From assembly GCA_029937535.1 (NCBI GenBank), contig JAPYPT010000008.1, positions 1 through 40,873 of the forward strand: 40,873 bases of DNA. The letters run 5' to 3'. Shown one piece after another: positions 1-7,952 of the stretch. The translations under genes were made by a program, and so were the position numbers. The notes under the pieces are model-generated. The model saw only the letters and a program-made list of their open reading frames with translations, was not told the DNA's origin and searched no databases. How positions within the stretch are numbered: position 1 is the stretch's first letter; each line of letters begins with the position of its first letter. This DNA comes from Alphaproteobacteria bacterium. Its GTDB lineage: Bacteria > Pseudomonadota > Alphaproteobacteria > GCA-2731375.

Positions 1-35
1 GTCCGGCCATGCCCGACATGGGCGGCATGATGTAA
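1..35 (+). CDS. groL: 3' end of chaperonin GroEL (truncated by window)
   Basis: Frame 3 reads PAMPDMGGMM-stop (TAA 33-35), the characteristic GroEL C-terminal GGM-type tail; followed by a terminator. Confidence 0.85.
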   Translation, partial: PAMPDMGGMM

Positions 36-69
36 GCTGTTGTTTTTCTACGCGTATTGAGTACGGGGA

Positions 70-97
70 GGGGGCTGCCAACGGGCAGCCCCTTTTT
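70..97 (+). terminator. Rho-independent terminator after groEL
   Basis: GGGGCTGCC (71-79) / GGCAGCCCC (84-92) stem followed by TTTTT. Confidence 0.85.
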
Positions 98-117
98 CGT
101 TTGGGGGAGATGAACCT

Positions 118-936
118 ATGCTCCAAATGCCAGACATCGGGGCCGTCGCCGCGGCCATTGTCGAGGCCGCCCAGAGCCAGGCCCTGCCACGCTTTCAAAG
201 CCTGCAAGCCCATGAAATCAAAGAGAAGACGCCAGGTGACCTGGTCACCGTGGCGGATCTTGAAACCGAGCGGGCCCTGAACCGCGCGCTCGCGGCGCTG
301 ATGCCGGGCAGCATCATGGTGGGCGAAGAGGCGGTATCGGAAAACCCCGCTTTGTTGGCAGCCTTGCGGGGCGAGGAGGCCTGCTGGCTCATCGATCCCA
401 TCGACGGCACCATCAATTATGCCCATGGCGTGCCTTTATTTGCGACCATGGTGGCGCTGGTGGTCCGTGGCGAGGTCGTGGGCGGTTGGATCTACGATCC
501 GGTGCATGATGTCATGGCCATGGCCGAAAAAGGCTCCGGCGCCTCTCTGGGCGGCGAAAAGGCGGTTATTGGGGCGCCGCCCGCCTTGAACCGATTATCG
601 GGCTGTTTGCATCTGTCTGGTTATGATCGGGAGCTGGCCGCCACGGCGGCGCGGAATTTCAATGCCGTGGGGCCGTTGTTGGTGCTCCATTGCGCGGGCC
701 TGGAGTATCAATTGATGCTGAAGGACCGGCTGCATTACGCCGTCTACCTGCGCACCAACCCCTGGGATCACGCGCCGGGGCAGCTGATTTTGGCGGAAGC
801 GGGTGGTTATACCGCCCGTCTTGACGGCAGTCCCTACGATATCAACGTTACCAACCATGCCTGGCCGCTTCTGGCCGCGGTGGGGGACGGGGCCTGGAAG
901 GATTTACGCAGTTCCCTGTTTGGATTAAAAGACTAA
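118..936 (+). CDS. Inositol monophosphatase family protein
   Basis: ORF with GEE and WLIDPIDGTINYAHGVPLFATMVAL (IMPase DPIDGTxN motif) and WDHAPGQLILAEAGG. Confidence 0.9.
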   Translation: MLQMPDIGAVAAAIVEAAQSQALPRFQSLQAHEIKEKTPGDLVTVADLETERALNRALAALMPGSIMVGEEAVSENPALLAALRGEEACWLIDPIDGTINYAHGVPLFATMVALVVRGEVVGGWIYDPVHDVMAMAEKGSGASLGGEKAVIGAPPALNRLSGCLHLSGYDRELAATAARNFNAVGPLLVLHCAGLEYQLMLKDRLHYAVYLRTNPWDHAPGQLILAEAGGYTARLDGSPYDINVTNHAWPLLAAVGDGAWKDLRSSLFGLKD

Positions 937-944
937 TCGTAAGC

Positions 945-1784
945 CTATGTAATTTCTTTGCCTTTGGCGTTTCGCCAGGCTGCCTCCAACGCATCGATAT
1001 CCAGTTCAGCGGGATCGACGCCTTGATCGGCGAGGTCTGTTTCGAGGCTGCGGAAGCGGCGCTCGAACTTGTCATTCCCGGCTCTCAGCGCGGCTTCGGG
1101 ATCCAGGTCGAGATGGCGGGCCAGATTGACCACGCTGAATAACAGATCGCCCATTTCCTCGGCAATTCCCGCCTGATTCCGCGCTGTCATTTCGGCCCGC
1201 AATTCCGCAGTTTCTTCCGATAATTTGGCGAATACCGGGGCGATTTCCGGCCAATCGAAACCAACCCGCGCGGCCCGTTTTTGCAGTTTCAAGGCGCGGG
1301 TCAAGGCGGGCAGGGCGCTAGCGACCCCGTCCAGAGCCGAGGCCCGGCGTCCCTCCACCTTTGCCGCCGCCGCCCGCTCGGCCGCCTTTTGTTCCTCCCA
1401 GGCCAGGGTTTGGGCGGCCGATCCATCAATGTTCTCAATATTCGGGGCCGCTAACTCGGGTTCAAAGATGTGCGGATGGCGCCTGATCATTTTTTCCGAG
1501 ATGGCGTCGGCCACGGCCTCGAAATCAAAGAAATGTTGTTCAGCGGCCATTTGGGCATGAAAGACGACCTGCAATAACAGATCACCCAACTCGTCCCGCA
1601 GGTGGCTCATATTCCCGGTCGCGATGGCGTCCGCCACCTCGTAAGCCTCCTCGATCGTGTAGGGCGCGATGGAGGAGAAATCCTGTTCCAAATCCCACGG
1701 ACAGCCCTCTGCCGGGTCCCGCAGGCGGGCCATGATGGCCAACAGCCGGTTCATGGGCGATAGTTCGGATAAAACCTGTTTCAT
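945..1784 (-). CDS. mazG: Nucleoside triphosphate pyrophosphohydrolase MazG
   Basis: MNRLLAIMARLRDPAEGCPWDLEQDFSSIAPYTIEEAYEVADAI and EEMGDLLFSVVNLARHL; two MazG repeats. Start trimmed from ORF start 1928 to MKQVLSEL at 1784. Confidence 0.93.
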   Translation of the reverse strand: MKQVLSELSPMNRLLAIMARLRDPAEGCPWDLEQDFSSIAPYTIEEAYEVADAIATGNMSHLRDELGDLLLQVVFHAQMAAEQHFFDFEAVADAISEKMIRRHPHIFEPELAAPNIENIDGSAAQTLAWEEQKAAERAAAAKVEGRRASALDGVASALPALTRALKLQKRAARVGFDWPEIAPVFAKLSEETAELRAEMTARNQAGIAEEMGDLLFSVVNLARHLDLDPEAALRAGNDKFERRFRSLETDLADQGVDPAELDIDALEAAWRNAKGKEIT

Positions 1785-2074
1785 GGGTTGTAAAATATAA
1801 CCATCTCGACGGATTTCGCAATTGCCGGCGCCGTGGCCACGATAATGAGCATCTGAAATGGTCAGATTATCTACCCACACGAATCGGCGGAATACTGCTC
1901 CGAATCGGGTAGTACTTTGCCCTACCATGGCGTTTTCATGAACCGGGGACTGGGGTTGGACTTGGTTCCAATTTGGTGTTTTGAAATTTGTTTCGGGTTG
2001 GGAATTCTTTCGCCCGTGTGATTCCGACAGCCCGATTCCCTGAATGTCAAAATCGACCTTAATATCCGATAATG

Positions 2075-2105
2075 TATATTATGACAAATAAACTGTCATA
2101 ATATA
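2075..2105. repeat. Perfect 12-bp inverted repeat with 7-nt loop (TATATTATGACA-aataaac-TGTCATAATATA)
   Basis: Read directly; AT-rich, between mazG 5' end and tRNA-Val 3' end. Confidence 0.8.
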
Positions 2106-2177
2106 TATGCATAGAAACATCAGATAACGTATTGAAAGGTAGCAATAAATGCCTTGGTATGACCGGGCATATTTTGG

Positions 2178-2250
2178 TGGGCGGTGACGGTTTCGAACCG
2201 CCGACCTCCTCGGTGTAAACGAGGCGCTCTACCAGCTGAGCTAACCGCCC
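2178..2250 (-). tRNA. tRNA-Val(TAC)
   Basis: Minus strand GGGCGGTTAGCTCAGCTGGTAGAGCGCCTCGTTTACACCGAGGAGGTCGGCGGTTCGAAACCGTCACCGCCCA; 7-bp acceptor, CTCG-TTTACAC-CGAG anticodon arm, GGTTCGAAACC T-arm. Confidence 0.97.
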
Positions 2251-2316
2251 GAAAGACCGTAATTATAACCTAACCGCAACATGGCCCAGGCGGGCCGGAA
2301 AGGCAATGATGATGGG

Positions 2317-3345
2317 CTATATGAGTTCTTTTTTGCGCCAGGCCTTGATGTAGGTGGCGCAATCTGGGTCTTGGCCCAGCACGACGTCGGTGGCCAGGGT
2401 AAGCCCTTTTGACGGCTCCCCTGGCGCCAGGGCCGCATTGGGGTCATTTTGCACGGGGTCCATGATGCCGCTGTCGGCGCCCGCTTCGACCGCCAGACGC
2501 AGGAACGCCTCGTTGATGTATTTGCGGGCCGGTACCCCGAAGGAAGAATTGGAGATACCGCCCGTAATGTGCATTTCCGGGCCGAAACGCCGGCGGATTT
2601 CGCGGATCGCATCCAGACAATGACGGCCGTATTCAGGGTCCACGGCAACGGGAAAAACCAGGGGATCGAGGTATATGTGCTTGGCCGGGATACCTTTTTT
2701 CAAGGCCGCTTCAATCATCAGGGTGGCATTGGCGACCCGGCCCTCGGTGCCGTCCGGCATGGCGCTCTTGCCGGCGGCGGTGACGATGACGGCGGCGCCA
2801 TGGTCATGGGCCAGATCCAGGGCGCCCGGCCGCTCCATGGACGCGGAATTCAGCATGGCTGGGCCGTTGCGCCCGTCATAGGCCGCCAAACCGGCTGTAA
2901 TCACGTCCATATCGGAGGAATCGATGGATAAAGGCCGCCTCGCCATGTCCTGGACCCTGCCCGTCAGCCACAGCATGGCCTCGATTTGTTCTTCTTTTTT
3001 CAGAGAGATCTCATCGACGTTTATATCCAGGAAATCGGCTCCCGCGGCTTCCTGCTGGCGCACGATCGCGGCGATGTAATCCAATCCCGCCTCTTCTTGC
3101 CCGAACATGGCCTGTTGCAGGGCCGCCTTGACGTGTTTGACCCGGCCTTCCTGGAAGTCCTGGGTCTCCTTGATGGCGTCGGGAAGGACCAAAAACCGGG
3201 TTTCGCCGGCGCCATCCACGTAAGAGACCGCATCGGCGCCGGTTTCGTCCGTGGTCACCCGTTTATTGCGCCGCAACAGCGCCCGGGTAGTATGCACATT
3301 TTCCCCGATGACGATGAATTCACGGTCCATGCCGTCGATTTTCAT
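2317..3345 (-). CDS. Pterin-binding methyltetrahydrofolate:corrinoid methyltransferase (MT II, MtgA/MtvA/CmuB-like)
   Basis: IGENVHTTR; GADFLDINVDE; LSIDSSDMDVI; MLNSAS; GGISNSSFGVPAR; MDPVQNDP: pterin-binding TIM-barrel methyltransferase signatures; operon context with corrinoid protein. Confidence 0.88.
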   Translation of the reverse strand: MKIDGMDREFIVIGENVHTTRALLRRNKRVTTDETGADAVSYVDGAGETRFLVLPDAIKETQDFQEGRVKHVKAALQQAMFGQEEAGLDYIAAIVRQQEAAGADFLDINVDEISLKKEEQIEAMLWLTGRVQDMARRPLSIDSSDMDVITAGLAAYDGRNGPAMLNSASMERPGALDLAHDHGAAVIVTAAGKSAMPDGTEGRVANATLMIEAALKKGIPAKHIYLDPLVFPVAVDPEYGRHCLDAIREIRRRFGPEMHITGGISNSSFGVPARKYINEAFLRLAVEAGADSGIMDPVQNDPNAALAPGEPSKGLTLATDVVLGQDPDCATYIKAWRKKELI

Positions 3346-3355
3346 AGTGATTTCC

Positions 3356-5320
3356 TCATAGCGGTTTCCTCACATTATTCGCCATGGGCTTGAAGAAGCA
3401 GGCGTCCACGAAAATATCGAAAAAATTGGCCTCGCTTTCCAGCTCCACATGCTCCGCACGGCGGACCAATTGGTCCAGATCGCGCCTTCGGCCGGTATTC
3501 AATAAAGCTTCCGAGGCGCCTTGCAGGGCCGTGTTTCCGGCCTTGACGACCCGTTCCGGCGCAATCGGCGCCAACAGCCCGATGGCCACCGCATTTTCGA
3601 CGTCTACGTGGGAGGCAAAGCCGCCCGCCAGATACAGCCGGCTGATATCATCGACGCCAACGCCGAAACGTTCCATCAGAATACGCTGCCCCGCGTTGGA
3701 TGCCGCCTTGGCCTGGGCCAGGTGGGAGATATCCTGCCCGGAAATGGTAATGCCCTGTTCGGGCGCGATGATAACCTCGGCGTTGCGCTGCCCTTTTTTC
3801 CGCGCCAAGGCCCCCTTCTCGTTCATGCGCCCGCTGCGGCGCAACACCGCCAATACATCGATCAGGCCGGAGCCGCAAAGGCCGGCGGGTACGCAATCGC
3901 CAATAGTGCGGAGCTCGAAGCCATCGCCGCTTTCCCTGACCGCCTCAATGGCGCCCTGGTAACTGGCCATGCCATGGCGCACCAGACCGCCTTCGAAAGC
4001 CGGACCGGCGGGGCAGGAGGCCACCATGAGCCGGCCCCTGCCCGCCAGCACGATCTCGGTATTGGTGCCCATGTCCACCAGCATGGTGACCTCTTCGGCG
4101 TCCGGGGACAGATCAAGGGCGAGGAGGGAGGCGGCGGCGTCCCCGCCCACATGGCTGGCAATCAACGGCAAGCCCTGCACCAGACATTTGGGATGAGCCC
4201 GGAGGCCCAATTTGCGGGCCTCCATGACAAGCGCCGTGTCCTCGCGCTCACCGGCCAGAAATGCCAGTTCCACGGGGGATTTATAGGGCCGCTGACCAAT
4301 GGGCTGGACATCGCCCTTGAAAAACAGATCCCGCATGGTGGAATTGCCGGCGACGACGATTTCGTAGATTTCCCGGCGCTTGAAGTCGAATTGCTGGCAA
4401 AGACCCTCTATTTCCCGGTTCAGGGCATTGATGATCACCTTGTGCAACTCGCCCTGGTGGGGACCGCCGTCGTAGGAAATCCGGTGCATGACGTCGCTGC
4501 CGCCAAAACGTTGCGGGTTTTCAAACGAAGCCGTGGCGATGGCGGCCCCGGATTCGAGATCGAACAGGTTCGCGGCCACGGTGGTGGTGCCCAGATCAAT
4601 GGCCAGGCCGTAAATATGGCCGCGGAATTTGTCGATCACCTGGCCGTCCCGCAGGACGTCCGTGCCCTGGCGGGTTATGGCCGGGGCCAGCGCCACGGGT
4701 TTCTCAAGGGCGCTTTGCAGAATGCGGGGGTCGCGGATCAACGGCTCGAAAGTAATTTCGGCCCCCGCATCGATGACCTCGGCCTGGCAGGCCAGACGGT
4801 AGTTTTCCGCCAAAAAGGCCTCGGCTTCCGTGCGCGGCGCCAATGCTTCGGCGCCCTTTGTCACGCTGATGATGCATTCATGGCAGTCGCCGTAGCGGCC
4901 GCAGGAAGACGCCAGGCGCAGGCCAATTTCGTCCGCGCGGTCGAACAGATTGACGTTCTCGGCCCGTTTGCCCTCCATGCCGGCGCGGCGATCTTGCCGG
5001 CGGTTTTTGCGGGCCTTAGCCGATTGCTCTCTCACCTGGGCGATTTTCTCCTTGGTTTTGCCATAGCTTTCCGGCCGGGTTTCCCAGGCACTGCGGAAAT
5101 CCAGGGTGCCGTCATGGGCGCACATGGGAACGGGGTCTGAGCCGCCGGGATTTTCGCGGTTGGCGCAACCGAACTTCGCCGTACAGACATCCTTGGCCGA
5201 GCGATAGGGACAACGCCCCTCCCCTTGCATCTGACCCTGGGCCTGCCCCAGTATTTCGCCAAAAATACCGGAAATCCGGTCCAAACGCTGTTGGTAGTCT
5301 TTTTTCGTTGGGCCGGTCAT
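3356..5320 (-). CDS. RACo-type reductive activator of corrinoid protein (2Fe-2S ferredoxin domain + ASKHA/DUF4445 domain)
   Basis: SSCGRYGDCHECI...LAC (CX5CX2CXnC 2Fe-2S), then YGLAIDLGTTTVAANLFDLESG, GNSTMRDLF, LVDMGTNTEIVL, CPAGPAFEGG, LAGGFASHV. Confidence 0.92.
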   Translation of the reverse strand: MTGPTKKDYQQRLDRISGIFGEILGQAQGQMQGEGRCPYRSAKDVCTAKFGCANRENPGGSDPVPMCAHDGTLDFRSAWETRPESYGKTKEKIAQVREQSAKARKNRRQDRRAGMEGKRAENVNLFDRADEIGLRLASSCGRYGDCHECIISVTKGAEALAPRTEAEAFLAENYRLACQAEVIDAGAEITFEPLIRDPRILQSALEKPVALAPAITRQGTDVLRDGQVIDKFRGHIYGLAIDLGTTTVAANLFDLESGAAIATASFENPQRFGGSDVMHRISYDGGPHQGELHKVIINALNREIEGLCQQFDFKRREIYEIVVAGNSTMRDLFFKGDVQPIGQRPYKSPVELAFLAGEREDTALVMEARKLGLRAHPKCLVQGLPLIASHVGGDAAASLLALDLSPDAEEVTMLVDMGTNTEIVLAGRGRLMVASCPAGPAFEGGLVRHGMASYQGAIEAVRESGDGFELRTIGDCVPAGLCGSGLIDVLAVLRRSGRMNEKGALARKKGQRNAEVIIAPEQGITISGQDISHLAQAKAASNAGQRILMERFGVGVDDISRLYLAGGFASHVDVENAVAIGLLAPIAPERVVKAGNTALQGASEALLNTGRRRDLDQLVRRAEHVELESEANFFDIFVDACFFKPMANNVRKPL

Positions 5321-5349
5321 GGATCAAGGGTTCCGGATACAGGCGCCGT

Positions 5350-6096
5350 TCAGGCCGCCGTCATCAGATCCTTGGCCACGGCAACGCAGCTTAAGGCGTC
5401 CGCGCCATAGCCGTCCGCGCCCATATCGTCGGAGAATTCCTGGGTCACCGGTGCGCCGCCGACCATGATCAGCACCTCGTCGCGCAGATCCGCGTCAATG
5501 AAAGCCTCGATGGTCCGTCCCATGTTCGGCATGGTGGTGGTCAGCAGGGCGGACATGCCCAAAACCTTGGCGCCGCTTTCCTCCACCGCATCAATGAAAG
5601 TGTCCTCGGCCACGTCCACGCCAAGATCGATAACGTCGAAGCCGGAGCCGCGCAGCATCATGATGCAGAGATTTTTGCCTATATCGTGCAAATCCCCCTT
5701 CACCGTGCCCATGATCACGGTGCCCTGTTTCTCAACGCCGGCGGCCGAGAGGATCGGCTCGATATGGGCCATGCCGGCCCGCATGGCCCGCGCGCAACTG
5801 AGGACTTCCGGCACGAATACGAAATTTTCGCGAAATTTGATGCCGACGATACCCATGCCGCCGATCAGGCCGTCGTCCATGATCTCGATGGCATCGATAC
5901 CCTCTGCCAGGGCCTGGGTGGTCAATGCGTCCACGCCGTCGTCATCGCCCTCGATAATGCCCGCCGCGATCTCCAGCAGGCGCGGTTTCGCGCGCGTGAA
6001 TAACTCAATAAACCGCTCAATCTCCTCGGGCCGTTCGAGGTATTCCTCGATCTCGTCCCGGAGGGTCTGGTTCTGAATATCGCTCAGTTCCGCCAT
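5350..6096 (-). CDS. Corrinoid (cobalamin-binding) protein of methyltransferase system (MtvC/MttC/MtaC-like)
   Basis: B12-binding-2 cap domain plus GTVKGDLHDIGKNL (DxHxxG cobalamin His), GMSALLTTTMPNM, VGGAPVTQEFSDDMGADGYGADA. Confidence 0.95.
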   Translation of the reverse strand: MAELSDIQNQTLRDEIEEYLERPEEIERFIELFTRAKPRLLEIAAGIIEGDDDGVDALTTQALAEGIDAIEIMDDGLIGGMGIVGIKFRENFVFVPEVLSCARAMRAGMAHIEPILSAAGVEKQGTVIMGTVKGDLHDIGKNLCIMMLRGSGFDVIDLGVDVAEDTFIDAVEESGAKVLGMSALLTTTMPNMGRTIEAFIDADLRDEVLIMVGGAPVTQEFSDDMGADGYGADALSCVAVAKDLMTAA

Positions 6097-6140
6097 TGCT
6101 ACGCTACCGTTTTTTCAATTATTCATGGGATTTAAAGGGC

Positions 6141-7166
6141 TTAATGGACCGCATGCCATTCCTGCACGGCCTCGGGGATGGCGCGCAGATTGGCGATGGA
6201 GGTTTGCAGGGGGATGGCGCATTCGGGTCCGATCATCTGCACGCCCGCGTCCAAATTGGCGAAAACCTCCCGCTTGACGTCATCCGGGCCCTTGGCGAAC
6301 AGGGTTTCGGGATTGTTGATATTACCGACCAGGGCGATGCGCCCCTCGACCACGTCCATGGACTCACCGGGTTTATTTTTGGAATCGTAGTGGAACGCCG
6401 CCATGCCGGTTTCCGCGATAAAGCCCATGCGGTCCACGGTCCGGCCGCAAATATGCAGGATCAAGGGACAGGGAATGGCCTGGGCGAACTCAATATGCAG
6501 ATCCTTGAGATAGCGGTGATAATACTCGCCGCTGACCAAATCGCCCGTCGCGTGATCCGGCAAGGTCAGGGCATCGACGCCGGCCGCGATCTGGGCGCGG
6601 CCAAAATCGATGGTGACTTTTTTCAGTTTTTGCAGGACCTCAGCGGTGGCTGCGGGATCGTCGAGTGACAACAGCAGGAATTTCTCAACCCCGAAACAAT
6701 GATAGGCCAGGGACCACGGTCCCATGGTTTTGCCGATGATGGCGACATCCGGTCCAAGGTCCTCGCGCAGCAGCTTGATGGCGTCCAGCACGCATTTGGT
6801 ATCGGGATGGTCGATCAGGTCGTTGGGCACATAAATATCGTCCGGGTGCTCCCAAATCGGCTCCGACATACGCACCGTGGGCCAATTGTCCTTGCCTTCC
6901 CATTGCATCTTGCAGCCCAGGGCGGAGGATTCCTGAATGATGGAGAACACGGGCATGACCGTATCGAAACCAAGCAGGGTGTGCGCCGTGGCCGCCAAAC
7001 GGGCCATGGGTTCCGCCTGGCGGTTGGCGTCGGGAAAGGGTGCATCCACTAAATCCATCAATTCCACGGTGGCGACGGAGGTCGGGCAACAAATTGGCGT
7101 CCGGTCCACCGGCTGGCCGTTCAGGGCCGCCAATACACGTTCCCGGCTGGTCATGCTCATAGCCAA
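6141..7166 (-). CDS. URO-D superfamily corrinoid methyltransferase (MtaA/CmuA/MtvB-like)
   Basis: MTSRERVLAALNGQPVDRTPI; Zn-ligand-like LHICGRT ... GPECAIPLQTSIANLRAIPEAV typical of URO-D methyltransferases. Confidence 0.92.
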   Translation of the reverse strand: MAMSMTSRERVLAALNGQPVDRTPICCPTSVATVELMDLVDAPFPDANRQAEPMARLAATAHTLLGFDTVMPVFSIIQESSALGCKMQWEGKDNWPTVRMSEPIWEHPDDIYVPNDLIDHPDTKCVLDAIKLLREDLGPDVAIIGKTMGPWSLAYHCFGVEKFLLLSLDDPAATAEVLQKLKKVTIDFGRAQIAAGVDALTLPDHATGDLVSGEYYHRYLKDLHIEFAQAIPCPLILHICGRTVDRMGFIAETGMAAFHYDSKNKPGESMDVVEGRIALVGNINNPETLFAKGPDDVKREVFANLDAGVQMIGPECAIPLQTSIANLRAIPEAVQEWHAVH

Positions 7167-7183
7167 TCCCTTTCTTTTCCGGC

Positions 7184-7825
7184 CTATTTCTGGCTGCCAG
7201 GCGCCAGCAGGACGCCCTTGGCCGCATTCATCTCGAATTCCCGCATGACGGCGCGCACATTGGGCGCCGATTGTAACAAAAGACCGACCATGGCGTGGTG
7301 ATCATGGCCGCAAGCGAAACAAAGCCGCTCGCCCACATCGTCATCCGCCTGGGCATCCGCCAGTTTGACCAGGGCATTGCGCAGGGCGGTGAGGCGCCCG
7401 CCGGCATCGCCGTCCGCCGACAGCTCATAAGCCCCCTGCCCCAATCCCTGCGCCGAGACCGTCAGCTCGGCTTTCTTGTCCCACATGGACAGCGGCGACA
7501 TTTCCGCCGCGCTGTCGGGTTTTTCCTTGCAGGCTTGCAGAAACAGCCGCCGCACGGCCACCAGATGTTCGCCGCCGCAGGGAAACCGCAGCCGATCTTC
7601 GTCCCCCGCCGGCGCCATGCCGCCGAGGGTCTGCATGGCATCGCGAATAAAGGCCAGGCGCGCCTTGATGCCGTCATAGGCGGCAAAGCTTTGCACAAGA
7701 AAGCGCCAACCGTCAGCTTCCTGCAGGGCGTAGAGGGCGATGGAGACGTCGCGGAAATACTTGTCCGTCGAAACCAGTTCGACCCGCGTTCCCAGACCGG
7801 CAAATGGGTCTTCGATGTTCACCAT
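7184..7825 (-). CDS. Uncharacterised 213-aa protein, first gene of corrinoid operon; internal duplication with C-G-x-[E/D]-H motifs
   Basis: Start MVNIEDPFAG (7825); RLAFIRDAMQ..RLRFPCGGEHLVAVRRLFLQA and RLTALRNALV..RLCFACGHDHHAMVGLLLQS are recognisable repeats. No family recognised. Confidence 0.75.
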   Translation of the reverse strand: MVNIEDPFAGLGTRVELVSTDKYFRDVSIALYALQEADGWRFLVQSFAAYDGIKARLAFIRDAMQTLGGMAPAGDEDRLRFPCGGEHLVAVRRLFLQACKEKPDSAAEMSPLSMWDKKAELTVSAQGLGQGAYELSADGDAGGRLTALRNALVKLADAQADDDVGERLCFACGHDHHAMVGLLLQSAPNVRAVMREFEMNAAKGVLLAPGSQK

Positions 7826-7888
7826 ATTGGCGCGCTCCAATAATCGAGACTTGACGCAGGCCGGCATATAAGATCAATATTGGCCAGC

Positions 7889-7899
7889 TGGTCAGACCA
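7889..7899. promoter_or_regulatory. Candidate FadR/GntR operator TGGTCAGACCA
   Basis: Perfect palindrome TGGTC-A-GACCA in the divergent promoter between the GntR gene and the corrinoid operon; matches the FadR-subfamily TGGTnnnACCA pattern. Confidence 0.75.
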
Positions 7900-7952
7900 A
7901 TTCTAGAAAAATCGACACCGTCTGTAAAGTCAAACTTGACCAATCTGAAAAT

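Noticed and set aside
1785-1928. N-terminal extension of the mazG ORF
   Set aside because: The extension MVGQSTTRFGAVF... does not look like MazG; homology begins at MKQVLSELSPMNRL.
3521-5140. Long plus-strand ORF (539 aa) antisense to the RACo gene
   Set aside because: Low-complexity Gly/Ala/Arg/Gln-rich translation with no domain; mirror-frame artefact of a high-GC coding gene, while the opposite strand has clear ferredoxin and ASKHA motifs.
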